Of a stretch of DNA of 24,514 nucleotides, positions 1 through 6,545 are shown piece by piece; the stretch's first letter is position 1, and every line of letters begins with the position of its first letter. This DNA is from a virus, in IMG/VR virus record IMGVR_UViG_3300042378_000221, positions 1 through 24,514 of that record. The stretch is one strand, 5' to 3'. The position numbers were made by a program, and so were the translations under genes. The notes under the pieces were generated by a model. The model was not told the origin of the DNA and did not search any database. It saw only the letters and a program-made list of their open reading frames with translations.

Positions 1-1
1 A

Positions 2-484
2 TTTGGTCTGAATCCAATTCATAAAAAGAATACGGAGAAACTACCCCAAAACAAACCAATTGATAGACAAAAGATAAGTACCGATAATATTACTGGCAAT
101 GTTGAAAGTATTCATCCTTGGGGACGAACAGAAGTTGTTCCCATGAAAAGCGTAGAGTTAGAATACTTTGAATATTGTGATGAATGGGTTATGTATGGAG
201 AGGTAGTTCAACCAACTGGACGTAAAGGTTATTTTATGCCGGTAATGAATGGTAGACTTAATTTTAAGGCTAGTAAACATCTTACTCAAACTTGGGTTGA
301 ACATGAAATAATTGATACAATGTCTATAGAAAAACCAGAAACTTTTGAGGAATTTAGAGTAGCAGATATTAGAGCAGAAAAAGGAAAAATTATTAACATT
401 CTATACAAACACTACAGACTTGACAATAACAAAACTTGGAGTATAATAGCCGTTTGGGAGGCAAAGTTTAATGAAAACCTATAA
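2..484 (+). CDS. Hypothetical phage protein, 5'-truncated by window edge
   Basis: The frame is open from base 2 to the stop at 482-484, giving 160 visible residues. An internal ATG at 143 exists, but no Shine-Dalgarno site precedes it and the frame continues upstream without a stop, so the real start is probably outside the window. The first 47 visible residues are polar and Lys/Asn-rich (FGLNPIHKKNTEK...), like a linker; the rest is acidic and aromatic (ELEYFEYCDEWVMYGEV), like a small beta-rich domain. I recognise no family. Its last codons overlap the next gene by 14 nt, and a consensus promoter is embedded near its 3' end. Confidence 0.7.
   Translation, partial: FGLNPIHKKNTEKLPQNKPIDRQKISTDNITGNVESIHPWGRTEVVPMKSVELEYFEYCDEWVMYGEVVQPTGRKGYFMPVMNGRLNFKASKHLTQTWVEHEIIDTMSIEKPETFEEFRVADIRAEKGKIINILYKHYRLDNNKTWSIIAVWEAKFNENL
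420..447 (+). promoter_or_regulatory. Candidate sigma70 promoter inside the first gene
   Basis: TTGACA at 420-425, a 16-nt spacer and TATAAT at 442-447 match the consensus fully. A transcript starting near 454 would have a short leader with GGGAGG at 456-461 ahead of the ATG at 471, as with the other promoters here. Unlike those, its spacer has no CGAT. It lies in coding sequence, so chance is possible. Confidence 0.55.
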
Positions 485-755
485 GAAAAAAACAGTTAAA
501 GTTCTTGACAAGATTCATTGTGATTGTTGTGGAGAAAATTGCTCCAAAGATATAGACCATGAATATGCTGAACTAAGTGCTACTTGGGGATATTGTTCCA
601 ATCAAGATGGTACTCAATATGATATTCAAATTTGTGAAAATTGTTTTGCTGAAGTATTAAATTACATTAAAGACAAACGACGAAAAGTTTTAGGCCCATT
701 TAATTTTCCATATGAAAAAGACCCATTAGAAGGGAAGTGTTATTTTCCATTATGA
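471..755 (+). CDS. Small Cys-rich, probably zinc-binding phage protein
   Basis: 94 residues. Cysteines at 17, 19, 20 and 24 (CDCCGENC) and a C55-x-x-C58 pair near the middle, with Cys42 between, suggest one structural zinc site. The N-terminus is basic (MKTYKKKTVK). GGGAGG at 456-461 sits 9 nt before the ATG, a strong ribosome site that supports this start although it overlaps the previous gene. The end overlaps the next gene by ATGA. Function unknown; nucleic-acid or protein binding is inferred from the zinc-site pattern only. Confidence 0.75.
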   Translation: MKTYKKKTVKVLDKIHCDCCGENCSKDIDHEYAELSATWGYCSNQDGTQYDIQICENCFAEVLNYIKDKRRKVLGPFNFPYEKDPLEGKCYFPL

Positions 756-979
756 AAGCCACATTTAATTTTGATCTGGATATTCCAGAAGATAAGGTTC
801 AGTATGACATAATGAACCAAGCACAAAAATCTCAGCGTATGTTGTGGCAATTTAGTCAACAATTACGAGAGTGGGAAAAATATGGTCATCAGTTTAATAG
901 TGCTGATAATGCTGTATATAGTATAAGAGAAGAATTCTATAAGATGCTCAACAATTACGAAGTAAATATTGATCTATAA
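752..979 (+). CDS. Conserved small phage protein (KATFNFDL type)
   Basis: 75 residues from ATG 752, whose ATGA overlaps the previous stop. A GTG at 737 in the same frame would add five residues, but the family I recall from other phages begins near MKATFNFDL. A beta-strand-like N-terminus is followed by amphipathic helices with aromatic residues (MLWQFSQQLREWEKYG). I recall many tailed phages encoding similar proteins of unknown role; this is memory, not a search. Stop and next start share a base (TAATG), so the two are probably translationally coupled. Confidence 0.75.
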   Translation: MKATFNFDLDIPEDKVQYDIMNQAQKSQRMLWQFSQQLREWEKYGHQFNSADNAVYSIREEFYKMLNNYEVNIDL

Positions 980-1710
980 TGTTTAAACTACTTAAAAGAA
1001 GTCGAATCAATTACTGGAGTTGTTCAAACTTCGCTAATCTTATTAGAGGCGAAGAAAAACCTTGTGCTTTGCCTTGGGACGAATGGGAAACTTGGCGACA
1101 AGAATCAGCAAAGAAACATCCTTATCGTTATTGGTTAGCAGAAAAAGGACTGGATTTTTTGCAAGACATTGTGAATCTTCCAATGGATATTTATCATACT
1201 ATAGAAGTTTATATTCGCAATAGATTCATTGATAAACTTCATTATCTTCGTACAGGATTAAAGCCTGGAGAGTATTATGATCCTGACTATCGTATTCTTC
1301 ATGGATTGTTCAATGAGTTGGTTATTTTTGTTGAGAGTGAGCAGGCTCATTTGATGAAAGCATATCCAGAACGAAAATATAAGTTCGTTAAAGGACGATG
1401 TAAACAAGCGGGTTTGGATTATCTAAACTGGGCAGGTCAATTAAAACTGAATGAAGATTATGGTTTCAATCCAGACGATGAAGATTATAATAAGCCAACA
1501 GCACAGGCTATAGACTCTCAGAAGATTTTACAACTTTACAATTGGTGGTTGGATAGAGATTATAGGGCTAGTCCATACGATTTGTTTACCAAAGAGAAAG
1601 ACGGTAAATATTACTATCGTAAAATTGATGAGATGGAACATAAGTATGATGAAGAAGATACTGAAAAACTAATTGAACTAATTAAGATAAGGAGTTCGTT
1701 GTGGACTTAG
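979..1710 (+). CDS. Conserved phage protein, W-rich N-terminal half
   Basis: 243 residues, no signal peptide or convincing membrane segment. The N-terminal half carries LPWDEWETWRQES, HPYRYWLAEKGLDFLQ and LKPGEYYDPDYRILHGLFNE, a pattern I recall in conserved phage proteins of unknown function. The C-terminal part is acidic and helical, ending in a segment rich in Glu and Lys. It starts on the TAATG junction and its end overlaps the next gene's GTG start by 10 nt. No catalytic motif seen. Confidence 0.8.
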   Translation: MFKLLKRSRINYWSCSNFANLIRGEEKPCALPWDEWETWRQESAKKHPYRYWLAEKGLDFLQDIVNLPMDIYHTIEVYIRNRFIDKLHYLRTGLKPGEYYDPDYRILHGLFNELVIFVESEQAHLMKAYPERKYKFVKGRCKQAGLDYLNWAGQLKLNEDYGFNPDDEDYNKPTAQAIDSQKILQLYNWWLDRDYRASPYDLFTKEKDGKYYYRKIDEMEHKYDEEDTEKLIELIKIRSSLWT

Positions 1711-2072
1711 AACAACATCTGATTAATAATGAACGCATTGTGACTAAATGTAAAACTAGCGACATTTACTCTCAAAATCTTTACGCTGCTCTTTGTAACA
1801 ATCAATTCTTGTATGGAGATAAAGAATGGACTTGCTCATGGAGAATGAGTGGTGGAATAATTGCTGATATTAGAGATCGTGGAGAATCATATTTAGATTT
1901 TTATTGTTCTGGAATTGGTGGTGAAGAAGGAGATGTTGGAGAAGGTTTTGTTACTGACGAAATTAAACTTGATCTAATGATGATGGGCTGGACAGTAAGA
2001 GATCATGATGAATATATGAATGCAAGTCGTAAACTTTTAAAAGGATTAAATAATGAAGAAGAAAGTTTCTAA
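1701..2072 (+). CDS. Conserved small phage protein with GTG start
   Basis: 123 residues. Translation begins at GTG 1701; AAGGAG at 1689-1694 lies 6 nt upstream, which makes this start convincing despite the rare codon. Recognisable segments are LYAALCNNQFLYGDKEWTCS, SWRMSGGIIADIRD and LDFYCSGI, then VTDEIKLDLMMMGW. I recall this Trp/Cys/Gly pattern in small phage proteins of unknown function. It is mostly beta-like and acidic. The overlap with the previous gene implies coupled expression. Confidence 0.8.
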   Translation: MDLEQHLINNERIVTKCKTSDIYSQNLYAALCNNQFLYGDKEWTCSWRMSGGIIADIRDRGESYLDFYCSGIGGEEGDVGEGFVTDEIKLDLMMMGWTVRDHDEYMNASRKLLKGLNNEEESF

Positions 2073-2253
2073 AAAGAAAAAACCCGTCAAGCAAAAGATT
2101 GATGTTGTAATAGAGTCATTAGTTCATCTTGAAAAAAGAGTGAAGGAACTAATAGATGGAGTAAAAGATTTGCATACACAAAGGTATTATCATCCATACA
2201 ACGCCGAACCCATAAAATATTGGCCCAACTGGAATCCACCAGAGTATAACTAA
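2053..2253 (+). CDS. Small basic protein with coiled-coil segment
   Basis: 66 residues. A very Lys-rich start (MKKKVSKKKKPVKQK) precedes an amphipathic helix (VVIESLVHLEKRVKELIDGV) and a Pro/Tyr/Trp tail (YWPNWNPPEYN). The basic part could bind nucleic acid and the helix could dimerise; both are inferences. AAGGA lies about 7 nt ahead of the ATG. It overlaps the previous gene by 20 nt, and its TAA shares a base with the next ATG. Confidence 0.7.
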   Translation: MKKKVSKKKKPVKQKIDVVIESLVHLEKRVKELIDGVKDLHTQRYYHPYNAEPIKYWPNWNPPEYN

Positions 2254-2420
2254 TGACGAGTTTAACAACTGAACAAAAGTTTGCTATCTTTTGGTGTTTC
2301 AATAACGCTATGAAATATATGGAAATTGATGAATATGATTCTGACAAAAATATGGTTGTAAACGGAATCAATATTAATGAAACTATTGCAGAATTACTAA
2401 AGGACAGATTATTTGTATGA
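2253..2420 (+). CDS. Small hypothetical protein, 55 aa
   Basis: 55 residues beginning MTSLTTEQKFAIFWCFNNAM on a TAATG junction and ending KDRLFV. It fills exactly the gap between two well-supported genes, and both ends make the compact overlaps seen throughout the window (ATGA into the next gene). It looks like a helical, slightly acidic domain. No family recognised. The support is position, overlaps and protein-like composition. Confidence 0.65.
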   Translation: MTSLTTEQKFAIFWCFNNAMKYMEIDEYDSDKNMVVNGININETIAELLKDRLFV

Positions 2421-2563
2421 GTATTGATATTAATAAAAATGAAGCATGGAAGATACTGGATGCTCTAGCATCCTATAAAAAAGACTACGCATTAAGTGGG
2501 GCGGTTGTTAAAATAATCGACTCTGCTATTAAGAAAATGAAGGATTTTGTAAATGAAAATTAA
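2417..2563 (+). CDS. Small hypothetical helical protein, 48 aa
   Basis: 48 residues (MSIDINKNEAWKILDAL... to FVNEN), predicted as two amphipathic helices: one around AWKILDALASYKKDY and one around VVKIIDSAIKKMKDF. It starts on an ATGA overlap and its end overlaps the next ATG by 11 nt. No clear ribosome site precedes it, so coupled translation is likely. Function unknown. Confidence 0.6.
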   Translation: MSIDINKNEAWKILDALASYKKDYALSGAVVKIIDSAIKKMKDFVNEN

Positions 2564-2750
2564 TAACAATACCCATATAACTATGAGCGAGGAAGATGTT
2601 AAGGATGCTATTATAAAATATCTTTATCAAAACCAAGGAGTGAGCGGAATATTCAATGTACAATTTAAGTTAGGTTACGCAACAAATGGACTTGGTACAG
2701 AGTGTTCTTTTGATGGAGCAGAAATAATGGTGGATCTAAATGAAAAATGA
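2553..2750 (+). CDS. Small hypothetical phage protein, 65 aa
   Basis: 65 residues. The segment ITMSEEDVKDAIIKYLYQNQ looks like a strand followed by a helix; the rest (VQFKLGYATNGLGTECSF) looks like beta strands. AAGGA at 2540-2544 supports the start. I recall SEEDVKxAI-like starts in small phage proteins of unknown role, but I cannot assign a family. It overlaps neighbours at both ends. Confidence 0.7.
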   Translation: MKINNNTHITMSEEDVKDAIIKYLYQNQGVSGIFNVQFKLGYATNGLGTECSFDGAEIMVDLNEK

Positions 2751-2970
2751 AACAATCAACTTTATCCTAATCTGTGTAGCATATTTCTCTATAGGATTAA
2801 TACTGGCAGGGAATTATGTTCAAGATAAAACATTAAAAATCACACAGGATACTCTGGAAACTCTTATTAAAATTGAAATGGTAACTGAAAAACAGTTTAG
2901 TAATTTACAAGATAGAGTAAAGGAATTAGAAGATGATGGCTCAAGAAGAATCGCCAATATTAGGAAGTAG
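2740..2970 (+). CDS. Single-pass membrane protein with coiled coil
   Basis: 76 residues. One transmembrane helix at about residues 6-24 (INFILICVAYFSIGLILAG) is followed by a charged heptad-like helix (TLETLIKIEMVTEKQFSNLQ and VKELEDD) ending in a basic tail. With a short N-terminus it is probably anchored in the inner membrane; orientation is uncertain. It overlaps both the previous gene and the small gene at 2936. It is one of five tiny membrane proteins in the window. Role unknown. Confidence 0.7.
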   Translation: MKNETINFILICVAYFSIGLILAGNYVQDKTLKITQDTLETLIKIEMVTEKQFSNLQDRVKELEDDGSRRIANIRK

Positions 2971-3046
2971 TATAAATGATGGAGTTAATGCTCCTTTTGC
3001 TGATTTGTATTTATTAGATTTTCCGGAGTGGTATGATGTCGAATAA
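2936..3046 (+). CDS. Very small hypothetical protein, 36 aa
   Basis: 36 residues (MAQEESPILGSSINDGVNAP... to PEWYDVE), acidic. It begins inside the end of the previous gene with AAGGAA about 10 nt upstream and ends inside the start of the next, so it fills the only gap here. The short length makes chance possible; the evidence is the fit to the gap and the ribosome site. Confidence 0.5.
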   Translation: MAQEESPILGSSINDGVNAPFADLYLLDFPEWYDVE

Positions 3047-3254
3047 AATTTCATTTAAAGATTTTCTACAACTTGCTGACGATACTTATAATCATTACTC
3101 TTTTGAGTTAAGATATGGTCAAACTATTATGAATACTCTATATAGTGTCTGGCCTGAAAAATACAAAGAATTAGTAGCAAGCAAAGAAGATTGTTTTTAT
3201 GATGACAGTATGGTTAAGTTAACGCTAGATAAGTTAGAAAAAGCATGGACATAG
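3036..3254 (+). CDS. Conserved small phage protein (RYGQT...VWPEKY)
   Basis: 72 residues from ATG 3036; ATG 3033 is also in frame, but GGAG at 3025-3028 is 7 nt from 3036 and only 4 from 3033. The core RYGQTIMNTLYSVWPEKYKE followed by DCFYDDSMVKLTLDKLEKAW matches, from memory, a small helical phage protein found in many lytic phages, function unknown. Its end overlaps the next gene by 10 nt. Confidence 0.75.
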   Translation: MSNKISFKDFLQLADDTYNHYSFELRYGQTIMNTLYSVWPEKYKELVASKEDCFYDDSMVKLTLDKLEKAWT

Positions 3255-3436
3255 ACGATTATATTAATTCTCTGATAAAGGATAATGAGAACTTAAAAAA
3301 TACTGTTGAGTCTCTTAAAAATGAAATAAGAACTCAACGAAAAGAAATTGCTGTTCTTAGAGAAGAAAGGAGGCTTATTCTAGACAAAGATAAAGGACCG
3401 AATGTTATAACATGGAAAGAAAATAATAACGATTAA
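3245..3436 (+). CDS. Small coiled-coil protein
   Basis: 63 residues, almost entirely a charged heptad-repeat helix from residue 5 to about 48 (IKDNENLKNTVESLKNEIRT, then KEIAVLREERRLILD). It probably forms a parallel dimer or binds a partner helix. No obvious ribosome site precedes the ATG, which lies inside the previous gene's end, so coupling is likely. Function unknown. Confidence 0.65.
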   Translation: MDIDDYINSLIKDNENLKNTVESLKNEIRTQRKEIAVLREERRLILDKDKGPNVITWKENNND

Positions 3437-3453
3437 TTTCAAGGAGGAAAAAT

Positions 3454-3798
3454 ATGAAAAAGCTTATTTTAGGACTAATGTTTGCAGGATTGATCGCTGG
3501 AGTTTGTGAGGCACGACCAAGATACTATTCTAATAATGGTAATAAGGTTTATTCTTACACAAATAACTCATCTGGAAATAACTCAACAGCACAAGGTGTT
3601 GCGGAAATTATGGCATCAAGAGGAACTGTGGGTCATTTTGGTGGAAATTCTGGTTATGAAGGATGTGGTAGCGGATTTTCTCAGCAACAAGCATATGGGA
3701 ATTGCTGTTTCGCTAATAGTGGCATGACAACAGTAGATGTTGGTTATGCTCAAGGCAAAGATGGAAGATGGTATTGTTGCCGACGATATTCTAGGTAA
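3454..3798 (+). CDS. Secreted Cys/Gly-rich protein with signal peptide
   Basis: 114 residues. The start MKKLILGLMFAGLIAGVCEA is a classic Sec signal peptide with a likely cut after EA (residue 20). The mature part has an Asn/Ser/Tyr-rich linker, then a compact domain with GHFGGNSGYEGCGSGFS, GNCCFANSG, VDVGYAQGKDGRWYCCRR; mature cysteines at about 71, 83, 84, 108 and 109. AGGAGG 10 nt upstream is one of the strongest ribosome sites here. From memory, the GHxGG...YEGxG...CC...DxGxAxGxxGxWY pattern occurs in exported proteins of uncultured aquatic phages and some Planctomycetota; this needs a search. A strong hairpin follows, so it closes its operon. Confidence 0.8.
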   Translation: MKKLILGLMFAGLIAGVCEARPRYYSNNGNKVYSYTNNSSGNNSTAQGVAEIMASRGTVGHFGGNSGYEGCGSGFSQQQAYGNCCFANSGMTTVDVGYAQGKDGRWYCCRRYSR

Positions 3799-3835
3799 TT
3801 TGTACTATCTAATCTATCAAGATTGATTTGACTAA

Positions 3836-3868
3836 GGGGGGCTGCGGAGCATTTTTCCGTAGCCCCCT
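3836..3868 (+). terminator. Strong GC hairpin, terminator-like
   Basis: GGGGGGCTGCGGA at 3836-3848 pairs with TCCGTAGCCCCCT at 3856-3868: 13 pairs including two G-T wobbles, loop GCATTTT. It stands between the end of the secreted-protein operon and the next promoter, as expected for a terminator. No T-tract follows it, so it may instead block the ribosome or protect the 3' end of the mRNA. Confidence 0.65.
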
Positions 3869-3874
3869 AAAGTC

Positions 3875-3903
3875 TTGACAACGGATTGTCGATATGGTAT
3901 ACT
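3875..3903 (+). promoter_or_regulatory. Promoter P1, CGAT-spacer class
   Basis: TTGACA at 3875-3880, 17-nt spacer, TATACT at 3898-3903. The spacer holds CGAT at 3890-3893 and ends in ATGG just before the -10. GGAG at 3917-3920 and ATG 3928 follow, so the leader is short. It lies directly after the hairpin and begins the 3928-7244 gene run. Confidence 0.85.
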
Positions 3904-3927
3904 AAAGAGAACCATTGGAGATAATGT

Positions 3928-4203
3928 ATGAATACTATTGAGGCAATTTGGACGATTCAAAGTAGTTTGGTTGAAAAAGACAACACCATTAAGAATATGG
4001 AAGAAAGAAATTCTGCTCTAACAAAAGTTGTGGCTGCTGTTAGATCAAATTTGGAACGTGCTATCAAGGGACATATTCCTCTTAATCAAGCAGTATACGA
4101 CTCTGTTGACCTTTGCAGAGCAAACTTTAAATACATGGACTACAGTTCGGGTCAGATTAAACAAGACCCGCCACTGACCGAATCGGATAAGATTTTAAAA
4201 TGA
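3928..4203 (+). CDS. Hypothetical helical protein, first in P1 operon
   Basis: 91 residues. A long charged helix (IQSSLVEKDNTIKNMEERNS) with coiled-coil character leads into a mixed helical part (LCRANFKYMDY) and a polar tail. GGAG 7 nt before ATG 3928 decides the start over an ATG at 3924, which is too close. It is the first gene after promoter P1 and ends in an ATGA overlap with the next gene. No family recognised. Confidence 0.7.
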   Translation: MNTIEAIWTIQSSLVEKDNTIKNMEERNSALTKVVAAVRSNLERAIKGHIPLNQAVYDSVDLCRANFKYMDYSSGQIKQDPPLTESDKILK

Positions 4204-4403
4204 AGAATAATGACCAATTAAAACAATTTATCAGTGAAATAGGATTTGATAGAACACTTCAGTGTTTGATTGAAGTGCTTGATGATTCTATACATAATGA
4301 GAATATTATTCCTTTATGGAAACTAAAGGTTGTCGAGTATCTGGAGCAGGCTTATGATGGGTACATGAACCCTGACAACGACCCATCATACGAAAATGCT
4401 TAA
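4200..4403 (+). CDS. Small hypothetical acidic helical protein
   Basis: 67 residues, predicted all-helical: DQLKQFISEIGFDRTLQCLI, then WKLKVVEYLEQAYDGYM, and an acidic Asn/Pro tail. It starts on an ATGA overlap, and its stop overlaps the next start by 8 nt. The N-terminal part resembles generic phage helical modules; I make no functional claim. Confidence 0.65.
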   Translation: MKNNDQLKQFISEIGFDRTLQCLIEVLDDSIHNENIIPLWKLKVVEYLEQAYDGYMNPDNDPSYENA

Positions 4404-5004
4404 AATAAAAAGTCAACCATATAACAGCGTCTGGATAAGTGCCGATTCTCAAGAAGAATTGGGGCGAACTTTTATTCGTTTCCAAGAATATTATGAAAGT
4501 CCCAACCCGGATTTTAGAGGTAAAATATTCACATTAGGAATGGTACGACAGTGGTATTCTGTTCAATATGGTGCTGATACTTATCATCATGATTGGACAG
4601 GATTTAACTTTCCAAGTAGAATATTGCTTCCATTTAAGCAAGGACTATTTGATCCGTTAACTAGTGAAGAAATCGAGTTGTTAAATCTGTTTAAATATCG
4701 ACATGATAACTTTTACATTATGGGCGCTCAAAATAACGCTACTTTAAGACATGAATTATCTCATGCTCTTTATGATTCTAATGAAAAATATAGGAACGAG
4801 ATTGATTCTTACATTAAAAAGAATAAAAGAGGACTAGCAAAAACAAGAAAGTATATTCTTGATAAAGGATACGCTGAAGAAGTCATAAATGATGAGTTGC
4901 AGGCTTATATTACAGATAATGATGATCAAACTATTATAACCAATACTGATCCTAATATTATTTTAGGCATAAATAAAATATACAAGAAATATAGGAAGTC
5001 ATAA
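4396..5004 (+). CDS. HExxH-type putative metallopeptidase-like phage protein
   Basis: 202 residues. Residues 119-123 are HELSH, a match to the HExxH zinc motif in which two His bind zinc and the Glu activates water. A helix context follows (HELSHALYDSNEKYRNEI). Downstream VINDELQAYI (Glu167) could supply a third zinc ligand as in gluzincins. The preceding FYIMGAQNNATLRHE looks like the strand leading to the active-site helix. No signal peptide, so it is cytoplasmic. I recall similar HExxH phage proteins without known function. It could process a phage or host protein, or be an inactive fold. Confidence 0.65.
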   Translation: MLKIKSQPYNSVWISADSQEELGRTFIRFQEYYESPNPDFRGKIFTLGMVRQWYSVQYGADTYHHDWTGFNFPSRILLPFKQGLFDPLTSEEIELLNLFKYRHDNFYIMGAQNNATLRHELSHALYDSNEKYRNEIDSYIKKNKRGLAKTRKYILDKGYAEEVINDELQAYITDNDDQTIITNTDPNIILGINKIYKKYRKS

Positions 5005-5189
5005 TGATTGAAGATGAGGACTTTAGTGATGAAGAAAAAAGTTACCATGAATGGGTAAGTAAGAATCTCTCCTTTATCAGTCAAAATAAACAAAGTGTTA
5101 ATGTTATGAAAAGATTATATTTGGAAGGTTTTGCTGCCGGATGGCAATACCGAAAAGAATATGACGCAAGAGAATGGCTACAAAAATGA
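5004..5189 (+). CDS. Small acidic hypothetical protein, 61 aa
   Basis: 61 residues. An acidic start (MIEDEDFSDEEKSYHEW) is followed by a helix ending FAAGWQYRKEYDAREW. AGGAAG upstream and a TAATG junction support the start. The AAGWQYR motif is typical of small phage helical proteins; function unknown. Its end overlaps the next gene by ATGA. Confidence 0.65.
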   Translation: MIEDEDFSDEEKSYHEWVSKNLSFISQNKQSVNVMKRLYLEGFAAGWQYRKEYDAREWLQK

Positions 5190-5497
5190 GTCCAAATTAT
5201 GATCCTGACTGGAATCCAGATGACTATGATATGACTCTTAAATATGAGCCAATGGATCAATCTAAAATTTCTTTTATCCTAGCGATGTATCAAAAGGAAC
5301 CAGTATTAGACTATATCAAACAGTTATGGAAACTTATTGATTATCAAAAACAAGAAATTTGGAAACAAAGAAAAGAAATTATCTCAGTCAAGCATAAAAT
5401 AGCATGGAAACATTATGACAAAGAAATAGACTATGCTGATCCTGTAAATAGAGTCAATACTAATAAACCAAAACGTACAGATGAAATGGGTTGCTAA
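5186..5497 (+). CDS. Hypothetical phage protein with basic helix
   Basis: 103 residues if the ATGA-overlapping ATG 5186 is used; ATG 5174 would add four residues and neither has a clear ribosome site. A Pro/Asp/Tyr-rich start (SPNYDPDWNPDDYDMTLKYE) leads to two helices (KISFILAMYQ and VLDYIKQLWKLIDYQKQ), then a long basic helix with KQRKEI repeats and a polar tail. Possibly an oligomerising adaptor; no family recognised. Confidence 0.65.
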   Translation: MSPNYDPDWNPDDYDMTLKYEPMDQSKISFILAMYQKEPVLDYIKQLWKLIDYQKQEIWKQRKEIISVKHKIAWKHYDKEIDYADPVNRVNTNKPKRTDEMGC

Positions 5498-5752
5498 ATG
5501 TTTAAGATTACAGAAGTAAAAAGTTGGGCTAAAACTTGGGGTTATTCTATCATTAAAGAGAAAGATGATAGTGTTAATGGTGCTAGTTATTACTGGTGCA
5601 AAAACGACGATCCAAATGCTACAGGAGTTGCTCTTAGTGTGAGTAAAGTTGCAACCGCTATTTATAATCATATGACTAATGATAAATATGTAGAACATCA
5701 AAAACAATATCAAGAGAAAAAAGATGATACAAAATTCTCAACAGCAGAATAA
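5498..5752 (+). CDS. Small hypothetical phage protein, 84 aa
   Basis: 84 residues. MFKITEVKSWAKTWGYSIIK then a short beta-like part with YYWCKNDDP and GVALSVSKVATAIYNHMTND, ending in a charged helix. The layout suggests a small alpha/beta domain that may bind nucleic acid, but I recognise no family. It starts directly after the previous stop; its last 29 nt overlap the small membrane-protein gene at 5724. Confidence 0.65.
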   Translation: MFKITEVKSWAKTWGYSIIKEKDDSVNGASYYWCKNDDPNATGVALSVSKVATAIYNHMTNDKYVEHQKQYQEKKDDTKFSTAE

Positions 5753-5903
5753 TGATATTGAAAATCAATGTTTAGTACCAGTTGTTGTTACTGCTCCTAT
5801 AATAAATGGTATAATTGGTGGAATATCCAGTGTAATTACTGCTTATTTTTTTAAGCCAGTATGGGAAAAAATAACAAAATTATGGAAAAATAAGGATAAA
5901 TAA
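5724..5903 (+). CDS. Small single-pass membrane protein, 59 aa
   Basis: 59 residues. A polar Gln/Asn-rich start (MIQNSQQQNNDIENQ) precedes a hydrophobic segment at about residues 17-43 (VPVVVTAPIINGIIGGISSV, then ITAYFF), and the end is basic (WEKITKLWKNKDK). By the positive-inside rule the C-terminus is probably cytoplasmic. It fills the gap before thyX and its stop touches the thyX start codon. The hydrophobic and basic layout makes it unlikely to be random. Function unknown. Confidence 0.6.
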   Translation: MIQNSQQQNNDIENQCLVPVVVTAPIINGIIGGISSVITAYFFKPVWEKITKLWKNKDK

Positions 5904-6545
5904 ATGAGTCAAGTAAAATTAGTTAGTGTTACTCCAGATGCTGAAAAATTAATGGCCTATTGTGCGAGAGTAAGTAATCCGAATAATCAAAACAACGATA
6001 ACTATGCTAAACTTTTAAAGTATTGTATTGATCATAAGCATTTTTCCATATTCGAGCAAAGTTTTATGACTGTGGAAATTAATACAACTAGAGGTCTTGC
6101 TGCCCAAATTCTACGACATAGATCGTTCACTTTTCAGGAGTTTAGTCAACGATATGCAGATGCGACATTATTGAGTGAAGAAATTCCATTATTTGAACTT
6201 CGTCGCCAAGACAATAAGAACAGACAGAATAGTATTGATGATATTGATCATGAAATAGTAGTTAAGTGGAATACTCAAATAAGAGAACATTTTTCAAAAG
6301 CAAAAGCGATATATGATAGCATGATTAAAGACGGGGTGGCTAAAGAGTGTGCCAGATTTATACTGCCATTAGCAACTCCAACAAGACTTTATATGAGCGG
6401 AACAGTTCGTTCGTGGCTACATTATATTGAATTACGTTCTGGTCATGGTACTCAAAAAGAACATATGATTATTGCTAATGAATGTAAGAAAATTTTTGTT
6501 GAACAATTTCCTACTATTGGAGAGGCATTAGGATGGACACTTTGA
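5904..6545 (+). CDS. thyX: Flavin-dependent thymidylate synthase ThyX
   Basis: 213 residues, usual ThyX length. ThyX methylates dUMP to dTMP using methylene-tetrahydrofolate, FAD and NADPH, as a homotetramer. The signature RHRxxSxNExSxRY appears as RHRSFTFQEFSQRY at residues 71-84; Thr and Gln replace the common Ser and Asn, and I recall such variants in other phages. The N-terminus (SVTPDAEKLMAYCARVSNP) and the C-terminal block SGTVRSWLHYIELR also fit. AAGGA 7 nt upstream supports the start. Phages carry thyX to raise dTTP during replication, which suits an AT-rich genome. It overlaps the nuclease-like gene downstream. Confidence 0.95.
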   Translation: MSQVKLVSVTPDAEKLMAYCARVSNPNNQNNDNYAKLLKYCIDHKHFSIFEQSFMTVEINTTRGLAAQILRHRSFTFQEFSQRYADATLLSEEIPLFELRRQDNKNRQNSIDDIDHEIVVKWNTQIREHFSKAKAIYDSMIKDGVAKECARFILPLATPTRLYMSGTVRSWLHYIELRSGHGTQKEHMIIANECKKIFVEQFPTIGEALGWTL

